A stretch of DNA of 64,000 nt from Anolis sagrei (lineage: Eukaryota > Chordata > Lepidosauria > Squamata > Anolidae): contig NC_090026.1 of the NCBI RefSeq assembly GCF_037176765.1, positions 132,120,752 to 132,184,751 on the forward strand, read 5' to 3'. The position numbers were made by a program, and so were the translations under genes. A model generated the notes under the pieces. The model made no database searches and had not been told where the DNA came from. It saw only the letters and a list, made by a program, of their open reading frames with translations. Positions 1 to 10,767 of the stretch are shown one piece after another. Each line of letters starts with the position of its first letter. Position 1 is the first letter of the stretch.

Positions 1-188
1 AAAAGACCAGAAAATGCCAGTGACCAAAAGGGAGGAAGTCTGGATGGCTCTCATCCACAATCGTGTCTGGTGGGGATGAGAGACAGGGCCTTTTCTGTGG
101 TGGCCCCCAGGCTATGCAACTCTCTCCTGATTGAGATCAGATCTGCCCCCTCCCTCCTGACCTTCAGGAAGCTAGTGAAATCCTGGCG
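1..188 (+). repeat. L2-type LINE fragment, end of ORF2
   Basis: The frame reads as the last part of an L2 ORF2 ([17 protein letters not shown]-like, then APSLLTFRKL). The L2 3' untranslated sequence seems to resume near 1600 and again after the hAT element that ends at 2718, so one old L2 copy has been split. Confidence 0.65.
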
Positions 189-581
189 ATGAAACGAGGC
201 ATTCCCAGTGTTGTGACTCAGCTGGAATCAGAGAGTGTTTCTGATGAGGATGATGGGACTCAGGTTCACAGTCTGGTTCAAAATGTCCCTGTTATAGACA
301 GTGAAGAAATGCAGATTCCCACAGTAAGGCAAGAGAGTGTTGATACTGAAAATAGCCAGGTGCAGTCTGACTCAGAGAAGGAAGAAAGTTCTCAGCCTGG
401 TTCTCAGCCTGATAATGAGCAAGAAGGGAAACAGGCTAACGAAGAGACTGACCTTGACGATATGGGAAATTTAGATCGGGCTGACCGGTTGGAATTCCGA
501 ATTCGAAGGAGTGAAAGAATAGCTAACAAGAGGGAGGCCAGAAGCCAGAGAACTGCCTTCATGTTTTGCAAAGGGAATTAA
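189..581 (+). other. Acidic 130-codon open frame, origin unknown
   Basis: This open frame is rich in Glu, Asp, Ser and Gln and ends in a basic stretch (IRRSERIANKREAR). It begins exactly where the L2 homology stops, so it is probably part of something inserted into the L2. The acidic body with a basic tail recalls the C-terminal ends of some retroelement proteins, but no diagnostic domain is visible. If it is LTR-derived it is a fossil. I do not recognise it as a host gene. Confidence 0.3.
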
Positions 582-777
582 ACAGTGTGTTTGAGACCAG
601 GTCTTTGTCAAAGCAACTTCGCGTTGGAGATCTAAGGAGCTTGCCTAAGCTAGGCTGGATTATCTTGAAATTTTGTTGTTCATGGTTGCAGGGCTTTGTC
701 ATGTTCTCTTGGTTTTTGCTTTGCTGGTGCCTTTTTGGATTAAGCTTCAAGTGTAATGTTTTATTGATCCTTTTAAA

Positions 778-1492
778 CATTAACCTTTGCATTGTCGAAG
801 GCTTTCATGGCCAGAATCACTGGGTTGTTGTAGGTTTTTTCGGGCTATATGGCCCTGATCTAGAGGCATTCTCTTCTGACGTTTCTCCTGCATCTATGGC
901 AAGCATCCTCAGAGGTAGTGAGGTCTGTTGGAACTAGGAAAAAGGGTTTATACATCTGTGGAATGACCAGGGTGAGACGAAGGACTCTTGTCTGCTGGAG
1001 CTAGGTGTGAATGTTTCAACTGACCACCTTGATTAGCATATAATGACCTGACAGTGCCTGGAGCAAACTTTTGTTGAGAGGTGATTAGATGTCCTTGTTT
1101 GTTTCCTCTGTGCTGTTGTAATTTTAGAGTTTTTTTTAATACTGGTAGCTAGATTTTGTTCATTTTCATGATTTGTCCACATGCTTGTGGATTTCAATGG
1201 CTTCTCTGTGTAGTCTGACATGGTGGTTGTGAGAGTGGTCCAGCACTTCTGTGTTCTCAAATAAAATCCTGTGTCCAGGTTGGTTCACCTCTCAACAAAA
1301 GTTTGCTCCAGGCACTGTCAGGCCATTATATGCTAATCAAGAAAAGATGTATAAACCCTTTTTCCTAGTTCCAACAGACCTCACTACCTCTGAGGATGCT
1401 TGCCATAGATGCAGGCAAAACGTCAGGAGAGAATGCCTCTAGACCATGGCCATATAACCCGAAAAAACCTACAATAACCCATTAACCTTTGC
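778..1492. mobile_element. Penelope-like element copy with inverted arms and 13-bp target duplication
   Basis: The element is bounded by the 13-bp direct repeat CATTAACCTTTGC (778-790 and 1480-1492). The left arm reads on the minus strand and the right arm on the plus strand, and both carry the family's terminal module (GATGCTTGCCATAGATGCAG, then TCGGG/CCCGA and ACCTACAACAACCC). The left arm is complete to ATTGTCGAAGG and the right arm is truncated. Confidence 0.75.
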
Positions 1493-1599
1493 TTTTAATA
1501 ACCTTTTTACCTTTTATTTTTAATAAACCGTAAAGGTGAATCTACTCTGAGGTGCAACACCCAGAATGATGGTGGAGGCTGGCAGTTGACTAAAGTTAT

Positions 1600-2790
1600 C
1601 GACCACATATGCGGACTGAGTTGGACTTGATTTTATCTTGACAAACTGGATTTTATGTATTTTAGTCTATATGTATTGTAATTTATTGTTGATATACGAT
1701 GTTTTAGAGTGTATCGTTAGCATTGAATCCTTGCTGTTAGCTGATCTGAGTCCCTCTATGGCAGTGTTTCTCAACCTGGGGGTCGTGAGGGGGTGTCAGA
1801 GGGGTCACCAAAGGCCATCAGAAAATAGTATTTTCTGTGTGGGAAGTTTGGTCCAAATCTCTCATTGGTGGGGTTCAGAATGTGCTTTGATTGTAGGTGA
1901 ACTATACATCCCAGCAATTACAACTCTCAAATGTCAAGGTCTATTTCCCCCAAACTCCATTAGTGTTCATATTTGAACATATTGATTATTCGTGCCAAGT
2001 TTGGTCCAGATCTATCATTGTTTGAGTCCACAGTTCTCTCTGTTTGTAGGTGAACTACAACTCCAAAACTCAAGGTCAGTGCCCAATAAACCTTTCCAGT
2101 ATTTTCCGTTGGTCAAGGGAGTTCTGTGTGTCAAGTTTGCTTCAATTCCATCATTGGTGAAGTTCAGAATGCTCTTTGATTGTTGGTGAACTATAAATCC
2201 CAGCAAATACAACTCCCAAATGTCAAGATCTATCTTCCCCCAAACTCCACCAGTGTTCACATTTGGGCATATTGAATATTCGTACCAAGTTTGGTCCAGA
2301 TCCATCATTGTTTGAGTCCACAGTGCTCTCTGGATGTAGGTGAACTACAACTCCAAAACTCAAGGTCAATGCCCACCAAACCCTTCCTGTATTTTCTGTT
2401 GGTCAAGGGAGTTTGGTTCCTTTCCATGGTTGGTGGAGTTCAGAATGCTCTTTGATTGTAGGTGAACTATAAATCCCAGAAACTATAACTCCCAAATTAC
2501 AGAATCAATCTGCCCCCACCCCCAACACCACCAGTATTCAAATTTGGGCGTATCGGGTATTTGTGCCAAATTGGGTCTAGTGAATACATCCTGCATAACA
2601 GATATTTACATTATGATTCATAACAGCAGCAACAAAAATAATGTTATAGTTGGGGGTCACCACCACATGAGGAACTGCATTCAGGGTTTCGTGGCATTTG
2701 GAAGGTTGAGAACCACTGCTCTATGGAAGTAGAGAAGATTGGGACACAAAAGTTTTAAATAAATAAATAAGTGAATGAATGAATGAATGA
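1600..2790 (+). repeat. L2 3' untranslated region, split by a hAT insertion
   Basis: About 1600-1761 and 2719-2790 together resemble an L2 3' end (CTGAGTCCCTCT, then AAATAAATAAATAAG). The hAT element at 1762-2718 interrupts it. Confidence 0.5.
1762..2718 (+). mobile_element. Non-autonomous hAT transposon (Buster/SPIN-like ends)
   Basis: It has the terminal inverted repeat CAGTGTTTCTCAACC / GGTTGAGAACCACTG and a perfect 8-bp target duplication CTCTATGG (1754-1761, 2719-2726) with TA at the centre. The interior is a degenerate tandem repeat (CCAAGTTTGGTCCAGATC, GTGAACTACAACTCC) with no transposase. Related copies lie at 37897, 41672, 44621 and 51457. Confidence 0.88.
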
Positions 2791-2794
2791 ATAG

Positions 2795-3045
2795 AGGATG
2801 GAGCGACAGCACCCCCCTGTGGCTGGATTTGAGCACAACATCCAAGGTGCCGAAAAGCTGGACATCGACACAACATACCTCCTTTCTGTCTGTTCTGTCC
2901 TGTCCTGTTTGTCCAAACGACATTGAATGTTTGCCACGTATGTGTACTGTGATCCGCCCTGAGTCCCCTTGGGGAGATAGGGCGGAATATAAACAAAGTT
3001 TTGTTGTTGTTGTTGTCGTCGTTATTATTATATTCCTGAAGCTTA
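2795..3045 (+). repeat. SINE with L2-like tail
   Basis: The tail matches the consensus seen many times in this window (ATCCGCCCTGAGTCCCC, then GGGCGGAATATAAA) and ends in a GTT/ATT microsatellite. A related copy on the minus strand lies at 24235-24420. Confidence 0.6.
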
Positions 3046-3090
3046 ACTACGAGAAGAACGAGACACAACCACATTTTTGGAATACCGCTT

Positions 3091-3096
3091 TATATT
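3091..3096 (-). promoter_or_regulatory. Candidate polyadenylation signal of cathelicidin A
   Basis: The variant hexamer AATATA on the minus strand lies about 140 bases past the gene A stop. This is similar to the 168-base distance from stop to AATAAA in gene C. No canonical AATAAA is nearer. Confidence 0.4.
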
Positions 3097-3234
3097 CTGT
3101 GGCAGGTGCAAAGATAAAGACAAGGAAAAGGAAAGGTGCATCAAGCAGGAGGGCCGCTGAGCTTTGCATCCTCCTTCAGCGCTCAGATCTTCGGGATCAT
3201 ATGGCTTCGGTTCTTCAGGGACCCGTTTTTGCCA

Positions 3235-3318
3235 TTAGTGGTGGAGACCCCAGATGAAGCCATGTCCGAATCCTTTGAAGAAATTTCCAAGCCCTCTGAA
3301 TCTGGTGATGCGGGAATC
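3235..3318 (-). CDS. CATH: Cathelicidin A exon 4 (mature peptide)
   Basis: It follows the acceptor CTTTCTTCCCCCAG. It has 27 codons and a TAA, with SRITR near the start and a Gly/Phe-rich, C-terminal His-His peptide. It is easily missed because it is short and a longer open frame runs on the other strand. Confidence 0.85.
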   Translation of the reverse strand, partial: DSRITRFRGLGNFFKGFGHGFIWGLHH

Positions 3319-6300
3319 CTGGGGGAAGAAAGGTAGGCGGGGTATTATGGGGGGCCACCTGGGCACCCTGACACTGAAGCCTGGCTCGAGAGCAGTACGT
3401 GTGAAAAAGACCTTGGGGTCCTCGTGGACAACAAATTAAACATGAGCCAGGAATGTGATGTGGTGGCAAAAAAAGCCAATGGGATTTTGGCCTGCATTAA
3501 TTGGAGCCGAGTGTCTAGATCTAGGGAAGTAATGCTACCCCTCTATTCCACCTTAGTTAGACCACGCCTGGAATATTGTGTCCAATTCTGGGCACCACAA
3601 TTCAAGAGAGATATTGACAAGCTGGAATGTGTCCAGAGGAGGGCGACTCAAATGATCAAGGGTCTGGAGAACAAGCCCTATGAGGAGCGGCTTAAGGAGC
3701 TGGGCATGTTTAGCCTGAAGAAGAGAAGGCTGAGAGGAGATATGATAGCCATGTATAAATATGTGAGAGGAAGCCACAGGGAGGAGGAGGGAGCAAGCTT
3801 GTTTTCTGCTTCTATGGAGACTCGGACACAGTGGAACAATGGCTTCAAACTACAGGAAAGGAGATTCCACCTGAACATGAGGAAGGACTTCCTGACTATG
3901 AGAGCCGTTCAGCAGTGGAACTCTCTGCCCCAGAGGCTCCTTCTTTGGAAGCTTTTAAACAGAGGCTGGATGGCCATCTGTCAGGGGTGATTTGAATGCA
4001 ATATTCCTGCTTCTTGGCAGAATGGGGTTGGACTGGATGGACCATGAGGTCTCTTCCAACTCTTTGATTCTATGATTCTATGAAGCTCTGACCCTCAGGT
4101 GGTTCTCCCAAGATTGAGGTGGAATCTCTTATCCTAGTTTGAACCCACAGCTCTGGAGCAGCAGAAGATAACTTAGCTCCTTCCTCCTCAATGGGACCTC
4201 TTTTCAAATATTTAAACCTGGTCTTCTTGTCCCTTTCTCACAGCCTTCTCTTCTCCAAGCTAAACATCTCCACAATCCCATATCTGCTCTTCAGAAGGAG
4301 TCATGAGCTAGATCTTGGATCATTTTGGTTGCCTTTCTCTGGAGAGCTGATCCAGCTCCTTCTTGGGGTTGGACACTGGGTTATTATTCCAGAAGAGGTC
4401 CTCCCCCCTAATGATAGGATCCCGAAGATGCAATATCATTGTATTAATTGTTAGAAGACTATAATCTTAATCTGTATTAAATGGTCAATTTGGAATGTTA
4501 GTTCAGCAACACAGCAGAGATGGGAAGTTGGTAAGAGTAAGGATAGGCTGGAATGTGGACAGCTAGGTTCCCACAGCAATGGGACACTCTGACCCAGGCT
4601 TTGGCCTGCAAAGGTGGCCAAGATCAAACTGTTGTAAACTGAGGAGAACAGTGACTTCATTGGGCTGGGAATGAACAAGATGGGTGGAGTTAAAGAAGGG
4701 AGTGGAGGTGGGGATGGAAAGGAGATGGAACTGGGAAGCATTCTGGTCTTTACAGAGCCCACCTTGCAGAAAATAAAGCTTCTGCAGAAATAAAGCTTCT
4801 ATGTAATAATCTCATTTCTGGTCTAAATTGGGAAACAAGGCCAGGAATATATTTAAAGAAAGGACAGCAATTTCATATGGCGTCCAAACAGGGACCTGGA
4901 CCCTCAGATCCTGAGATCTTGGAACCACAGCTTCTTTCCTTCCTTTTCTTTCTCCCGTTCCTTTTTCTGTTCCTGTTCCTGTTCCTCTTCCTGCTCCTGC
5001 TCCTTCGCCTGCTCCTTCTCCTTCTCCTTCTCCTTCTCCTGCTCCTTCTCTTTCTCCTGTTCCTGTTCCTTCTCCTTCACCTGCTCCTACTCTTTCTCCT
5101 TTTCCTGTTCCTGCTCCTTCTCCTTCTCCTTCTCCTGCTCCTTCTCCTGTTCCTTCTCCTTCTCCTGTTCCTTCTCCTTCGCCTGCTCCTTCTCCTTCTC
5201 CTTCTCCTGTTCCTTCTCCTTTCCCTTTGCCTTCTCCTTCTCCTTCTCCTGCTCTTTCTCTTTCTCTTTCTCCTCCTCCTTCTCCTGTTCCTGTTCCTTC
5301 TCCTTCACCTGTTCCTGCTCTTTCTCCTTCTCCTGCTCCTGCTCCTACTCTTTCTCCTTCTCCTGTTCTTTCTCCTTTCCTGCTCCTTCTCTTTCTCTTT
5401 CTCCTGCACCTGCTCCTTCTCTTTCTCCTTCTCTTCCGGTTCCTTCTCCTTCTCTTTCTCCTTCTCTTGCACCTGCTCCTTCTCCTTCACCTGTTCCTTC
5501 TTCTCTTGTTCCTTTTCCTTCTCTTGCTCCTTCTCCTTCTCCTGCTCTTTCTCCTTCTCCCTCTTCTTCACCTTCTCCTTCTCCTGCTCCTTCTCTTCCT
5601 CTTCTTCTTTTCCCTTTTTGACCTCCTTCATCTTTCATTTGCTTCTTCGTCTTCCTCCCCTCCCTTGCTTCTCTCCTTCCTTCCTTCCTTCCTTCCTTCC
5701 TTCCTTCCTTCCTTCCTTTTTCCCTTCCTTCAGGTGTCAAGGGCCCTTGAGGGGCTCCAAACAAAGGGGATCCATTGTGCTCATTTGTAGGTGCACCTAC
5801 ACCAGGCACAGGCAAACTTTGGCCCTCCATGTGTTTTGGACTTCAACTGAAGTTCAAAACACCTGGAGGGTCAAAGTTTGCCCGTGCCTGATTGACACTG
5901 TTGGATGGGTCCATTCTGACCCCAGTTTGAACTGCTGTAGCTGAATGCTGTGAAATCCCGGGAGTCGTAAATTGTAAGGGGACTAACTCTCTTACTCTTG
6001 TCAAATCCCATCTCCCAGGACACCATAACATTGAGGCAGAGCAGTTAAAGTGGTGTGAAACCGCATTCCTTCTACAATGTAGATGTGCCCTAGGTTTTCC
6101 TGGGAGACTCTTATCAATAGGGTCCGATTTTGCCCCGAAATATAAGAAACTTCCAACATCTTCCATATGAGGAAGGGAAACGTACCTCTTGCACGGCCGT
6201 ATCACAAGTGACGACAATCAGGGAGTTTGCCTGCTCCGTGGAGAAATATCCGGAACAATCCTTCACCATCTGGAAAGTTGAACAGAGGAAAACATGTAAA

Positions 6301-7463
6301 ATAAGAATATTATCCTTTGGTTTCATTCTGCTCAGTTTCTGTCTCAGGTTGAGCATTCATTATCCAGAATTACAAAATACTAAAAAATTCAAAATTATTC
6401 ACATGGGAGGCTGAGGAAGTGATCGTTTTGCTTTCGGATGGGTCAATGTATACAAATTTTGTTTCATAATGACAAATATTGAAAATATTGTGCCTCAAAT
6501 GACCTTTATAATGACATAAAACAAAACAGAACGCAACCATCTGGCACTGAATTTCATCAATGAGGGTTTTTTGAGTGTGTCGGGAGCGACTTGAGAAACT
6601 GCAAGTCGCTTCTGGTGTGAGAGAACTGGCCGTCTGCAAGGACATTGCCCAAGGGATGTTGCCTGGATGTTTTGATGTTTTACCATCCTTGTGGGAGGCT
6701 TCTGTCATGTCCCTGCATGGGGAGCTGTAGCTGACAGAGGGAGCTCATCCACACTCTCCACCAATTCGAACCTGCGACCTGTTGGTCTTCAGTCCTGCTG
6801 GCACAAGGGTTAACCCACTGTGCCACCCGGGGCTCCATGTCAATGTCAGACTGTAGGATCTAAATAGCAATAGTAAATAAGCACTCACAAGCCGGCTTGC
6901 TTTGAAATGGATATATGAGGTGTCACTGTGTAACCCCCTGAGTGTAAAGCAATGCTCCATCTCCTCACTTTGGACCTTGTTTTGCAAATGGAGGACAAAA
7001 AGAATGGTTCCTTACCCCATTGGCTTTGAATTCACATTCTTCAGCCAGGACTTTCTCAGAAGCTGGGCAGACGGTCTCTTGTATGGTAAAGTTCATCTGC
7101 TGAAGCCTTGCGGAGCTGGAGTTCTTGGGGGAGAAACCAAACAAAAGAGCAAATGCAGCTGTTGGCATGAAAGACTCTCACTGTCTTTGAAACATCTAAT
7201 ACTTTAAACACCCAAACGTTCCTGCAAAAGTCACAGCCTCATTGGTGTGACTCTGGGCTGCCATTTCTCTCCAGTATAGCAGGCGTTTTACTGTCTTAAT
7301 TATTGTTGTTTATGTGGTAGCAATTTAGCTTCAGAAGAATTATAGAAGACTTTGGAAAGAATAGCAAGAAAGAATAGCAAGAAAGAATAGCAATCCCTGC
7401 TTGAGTCAGGTAAAATATTCACAATAAGGTCAACCAGGGAGCTGACTCATTGTCGCTCATTGT

Positions 7464-7521
<58 letters not shown>

Positions 7522-9903
7522 ATCCATCCACCCATCTGAAGGAGTGATGACATTATTATGTCCCATTAAAGTGACAATGCGCCTCTGGACTTTTACTGGC
7601 ACACCATTCTAGTCTGGACGCCCATTGAAAAATTCCAGACCCCTGACACTTATGCTTCACACCATTTTGGCAAAGTATACAGGGCATCATGACCTAGGAC
7701 TAAAGACAGGCCATACTCCCCAGATACATACACTGTTCCTACCCCACTGACCATGTATGGACATTACCCTTGAAGACAGGAAGGATGACATCACCTATAG
7801 CTGACCTCACCTGTAGATTACCTCACCCTTGAGAGTCCAACCAATCACTTGACAATTATGTAATCCCCCACTGTTGCTATGCAGACTTTGCTGAAGAGCA
7901 CCAGAACCTATATAAGCTTTGCTTAGGCAACAATAAAGGAGCCATCATCATTCACTTCTACACCCTGTCTCCCACCTGGTCATTATCGCGTTTCTACACC
8001 CATCCACCCTTTCATCCACATACATGCACAAACATACCTAAAGTCAGCCCTGGAGACATAGGATTCTATGATTCTATGATTATATCAAGGCAGAATAGAG
8101 CTTGGGGAGCATGACTTCCCTGGATCTAGGCACTAGACTCCTATTGATGCAGGCCAAAATCTCATTGGCTTTTTTTTTTTTTTTGCTGCTACAGGACATT
8201 GTTGGTTCATGTTTAACTTGTCCACGAGGACTCCCAAAATCTTTGAGGATTTAACTTGCAGATTTCCTTATTACTTGTGGATTTGGTTAATATGTTTTCT
8301 CTAGGAACCTTCAGGTCCTCCAGTGCAACTAATGATCTAATGTCCCCAGGAAGGGTGTTCCATAGCCGAGGGGCCACCACTGAGAAAACGCTGTCTCTCG
8401 TACCCACCAAATGTGTTTGTGATGCAGGCGGGACCGAGAGCAGGGCCTCCCTGGACGATCTTAAAGTCCTAGCAGGTTCATAAGGGAAGATGCGTTCCAA
8501 CAGGTAAGTTGGGCCAGAATTCTTGCTCTCTTGACCACACTCTGATATTACTTGGCCCCAAGTGTCTCAATTTCCATGGGTGATTTTTTTTTGCCAGTGA
8601 TTAAAGTGGTATCAAAGTGCTATAACAGTAGTCTGAAGAGGCAATGAGGCCCCGACGCATAAGATATTGACCTCTACAGAACATTAATTTGATGGCAAAA
8701 CTCTGGCCATGGATTGCAGATGCTCAGCAAGCATTTAGCAAAGATTCGCACACCTCGTAAGGTCATCCAAACTTCATAGGAGGGCTTGGAGGGAACTGTT
8801 TTCCTGGCACAAAGCTATTCCCCTTCTTGCTCCGAACTGACCACTGCCCTTCAGACATTTGGCAGATAATAATAATAATAATATATTTATATACCACTCT
8901 ATCTCTCCGAGGGGGACTCAGGGCAATTTCCAAGTAACATCACCGAAGCATACAAAGTAAACAGCATAACATAAAATTAACAAAACAACATAAGCATAAA
9001 ATTATCACAATAACACATATTCAAAACAATCCTGCCTATTTAGAGCAATTAAAAAGCTGGGCCAAGGCTAGTGCAAACTCAAAATATGAGGGGCCGGGAA
9101 TTGAGTACAGTGCTCTAACAGGTTGTATCTGTATCAGTGAAGACATCTGCCCTTGCGCTGTGCTACTCTGCTGCTGAGTGCATGCCCAGTATGGAACACA
9201 TCTCACCACGCTAAAACAGTGGATGGGGCTCTGAATGAGACATGCCGCATTATCACGGGGTGTCTGCACCCTACACCACTGGAGAAATTACACTGCTTAG
9301 CCGGTATTGCACCACCTGACATCCGCCGGGAAGTAGCAGCCAATAGTGAAAGGACCAAGGCAGAGACATCACCAGCTCATCCCCTGTTTGGGTATCAGCC
9401 AACACGTCAACGACTTAAATCAAGAAATAGTTTTCTTAGATCTACAGAGACACTCACTGGAACACCCCAGCAAGCGAGAGTCCAAAAGTGGCAGGCTCAA
9501 ACCCAGAACCCCAACCAATGGCTGATACCAAATGAGAGACTCCCTCCTGGGCACACAGAGGACTGGGCAACTTGGAAGGCGCTGAACAGACTGCGCTCTG
9601 GCACCACGAGATGCAGAGCCAACCTCAAGAAATGGGGCCACAAAGTGGAGTCCACGACATGTGAGTGCGGAGAAGAGCCAACCACTGACCACCTGCTGCA
9701 ATGCACCCTGAGCCCTGCCACATGCACAAGGGAGGACCTTCTTGAAGCAACACCAGAAGCACTCCAAGTGGCCAGATACTGCTCAAAGGACATTTAATCA
9801 ACTACCAAACTCACAATTTTTGTATTTTGTCTGTTTTTTGTTTTGTTTTGCTTTGTTCTGTTAGAAATGTAATATAATCGACTGGTTGCACTGACACGAT
9901 AGA

Positions 9904-9954
<51 letters not shown>

Positions 9955-10723
9955 ATCTAACAGGCTAACAGCAATAGCAGGTACAGGTGTGTGGCTGCTC
10001 ATTTTCAGGGCCTATTAGAGGGATGGCCAGGGTAATGGGTCAGAGTGCAAGGCCATATTCAGCAATGTTTGGGCTGGGCTGGAACTGGTCATTCTCAAAC
10101 CACCAGGTCTTCAAGCTCTTACGAAAGGAGGGGAGGGATGGCGCCTGTCTTATTTCTCTGGAGAGGGCATTCCAGAGGCTTGGGGCCACCACTGAGAAGG
10201 CCCTCTCTCTCGTCCCCACCAACCGTACTTGTGCCGGTGTTGGGAGCAAAAGGAGGGTCTCCCAGGAAGATCTTAGAGTTCGCACCGGTTCATAGAAGGA
10301 GTTGCGATTGCGGAGATAGGCAGAAATAGGCACTATGCAAAACGGTTTTTGTTCCTGGGTTATAAATGCCATTTCCTAATTGGTCCTATCATAAATACAT
10401 GGACAAAGTTTATTAAACTGCCAAAACTTTGTTTGTATGGGATATCCTTCTATAGCACATTTTGCTCTAGTTTTTCAATATCTCATTGAGTCTGAACCAA
10501 TTCAACCTAGTGTAATGGCGACCCCTCCCTTCCCCTGAGTCGGACTCACCAGCCCAGGCAGCGGCATGGCTTCCAGGAGGCGGAAGGCATTCCGGACGTT
10601 GGGACCCTGGTTGTAGATGGCCACCACCTGCGCAAGAGCCTCCTGGAAGTCTTTTGGGGGAGACAAGGGGGCGGCGGCTGCCAGGCCCACCAGCAGGAGG
10701 AAGGCTCCCCAAAAGCGTCCCAT
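3235..10723 (-). CDS. CATH: Cathelicidin A precursor (four exons, complete)
   Basis: Secreted host-defence peptide precursor. Exons 10723-10550, 7123-7016, 6269-6186 and 3318-3235 join in phase 0 at GT/AG sites and give 149 residues. Exon 1 encodes a signal peptide (residues 1-19, ending LAAAAP) and the first part of the cathelin domain. Exons 2 and 3 supply the four conserved cysteines (ETVCP, EECEF, KDCSG, VTCD) and the sequon NFT. Exon 4 encodes DSRITRFRGLGNFFKGFGHG, then FIWGLHH and a stop. The SRITR motif is shared with gene C. The released peptide would be Gly/Phe-rich with three His and only about +3 from Arg/Lys, unlike the strongly basic B and C peptides. A TATA box (10761-10767) lies between the chosen ATG and an earlier in-frame ATG at 10789, so the start is 10723. 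Cathelicidins are normally stored in granulocytes and cut by elastase-type proteases; the exact cut here is inferred. No breaks are seen. Confidence 0.9.
3380..4086 (+). repeat. CR1 LINE 3' fragment
   Basis: It encodes the C-terminal part of CR1 ORF2 ([17 protein letters not shown], then [35 protein letters not shown]) and ends in the CR1 octamer repeat ATTCTATG. It lies antisense in intron 3 of cathelicidin A, about 60 bases from exon 4. Confidence 0.9.
4170..4420 (-). repeat. Old CR1-like fragment
   Basis: The minus strand retains a diverged CR1 FSLEKRRL block (CTTCTCTTCTCCAAGCTAAA on plus). It is clearly older than the neighbouring CR1 copy. Confidence 0.5.
4421..4928. other. Intron 3 sequence of cathelicidin A with no recognised feature
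   Basis: I see no exon, RNA gene or repeat boundary here, apart from a small AATAAAGCTTCT duplication near 4770-4800. Confidence 0.4.
4929..5735 (+). repeat. Pyrimidine tract (CTCCTT-type), about 0.8 kb
   Basis: The strand is almost pure C/T with CCTTCT and CTGTTC units, ending in a (CTTC)n run at 5672-5720. Open frames here (poly-Leu/Pro/Ser forward, Lys/Glu or Arg reverse) are by-products of composition. It lies in intron 3 of cathelicidin A. Confidence 0.92.
5803..5893. mobile_element. Short palindromic MITE (GGCAAACTTTGGCCCTCC family)
   Basis: The arms CAGGCACAGGCAAACTTTGG and CAAAGTTTGCCCGTGCCTG are inverted copies. A fuller 138-bp copy with an 8-bp duplication is at 52563. Confidence 0.7.
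5900..6092. mobile_element. Palindromic MITE of the GGGAGTTGTAG family
   Basis: The arms TTTGAACTGC...GGGAGTCGTA and CATTGAGGCAGAGCAGTTAAA...CTACAATGTAGATG are diverged inverted copies. The same family appears to have given rise to the array at 28950-33175. Confidence 0.55.
6186..6269 (-). CDS. CATH: Cathelicidin A exon 3
   Basis: It has 28 codons between TTTCCAG and GTACGT, reading MVKDCSGYFSTEQ... and VTCDTAVQE. It carries the second cysteine pair of the cathelin domain and is in phase 0 at both ends. Confidence 0.92.
6564..6836 (-). repeat. tRNA-derived SINE (squamate type)
   Basis: Read on the minus strand it starts GGAGCCCCGGGTGGCACAGT, has a box B-like GGTTCGAATT, and ends in GAAGCGACTTGCAGTTTCTC. 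It is not an intact tRNA. Related copies lie at 22668 and 59591. Confidence 0.85.
7016..7123 (-). CDS. CATH: Cathelicidin A exon 2
   Basis: It has 36 codons between CCCCAAG and GTAAGG, reading NSSSARLQQMNFTIQETVCP and EECEFKANG. It carries the first cysteine pair and is in phase 0 at both ends. Confidence 0.92.
7463..7521 (+). repeat. (ATCT)n microsatellite
   Basis: About 15 perfect TATC/ATCT units in intron 1 of cathelicidin A. Confidence 0.97.
7558..8000 (+). mobile_element. Probable solo LTR (retroviral type, fossil)
   Basis: The layout is that of an LTR: a promoter-like part, CCTATATAAGCTTTGC near 7908, AATAAAGG near 7932, and a short tail. No internal genes are attached. The ends are approximate and no clear target duplication was found. 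Confidence 0.5.
8080..8230 (-). repeat. CR1 fragment
   Basis: It holds a minus-strand CR1 block (KLNMNQ, ANEILACI...) next to the ATTCTATG octamers. Confidence 0.75.
8231..8515 (-). repeat. L2 ORF2 C-terminal fragment
   Basis: The minus strand reads YEPARTLRSSREALLSVPP and [17 protein letters not shown], the typical L2 C-terminal end. Confidence 0.85.
8865..10300 (-). repeat. L2 3' part, interrupted by a LINE insertion
   Basis: The L2 3' end is at about 8870 (AATAATAATAATATATTTAT). ORF2 homology (YEPVRTLRSSWETLL, FSVVAPSLWNALSREIR) lies at 10040-10300. The LINE at 9123-9955 sits between them. Confidence 0.75.
9123..9955 (+). mobile_element. 5'-truncated LINE (RTE-like, clade uncertain) with 9-bp target duplication
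   Basis: The direct repeat TCTAACAGG flanks it (9114-9122, 9956-9964). From 9153 it encodes about 214 residues of a LINE ORF2 C-terminus: PVWNTSHHAKTVDGALNETC, AGIAPPDIRR, and a closing Cys/His motif TCECGEEPTTDHLLQC. It ends in (AAAT)n. A second copy is on the minus strand at 15341-16215. Confidence 0.8.
10550..10723 (-). CDS. CATH: Cathelicidin A exon 1
   Basis: It has 58 codons, MGRFWGAFLLLVGLAAAAPL... to EAMPLPGL, then the donor GTGAGT. It encodes the signal peptide and cathelin helix (FQEALAQVVAIYNQ). Confidence 0.93.
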
Positions 10724-10760
10724 GGTGAGTGATCTCTGGGAAAGAGGGAGCCTCCTGGGC

Positions 10761-10767
10761 TTTATAT
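10761..10767 (-). promoter_or_regulatory. TATA box of cathelicidin A
   Basis: ATATAAA on the minus strand lies 38-44 bases before the chosen ATG. This implies a very short 5' leader. Confidence 0.65.

Noticed and set aside
3136-3336. Plus-strand open frame with WLRFFRDPFLPLV
   Set aside because: It lies opposite cathelicidin A exon 4, which has the right acceptor, phase and peptide character. The plus frame has no partner exons.
4877-5944. 355-codon open frame of poly-Leu/Ser/Phe
   Set aside because: It is a by-product of the pyrimidine tract; all frames on both strands are open there.
6750-6836. tRNA gene suggested by box A/B-like sequence
   Set aside because: It is the head of a SINE; the cloverleaf is not intact and copies occur at 22668 and 59591.
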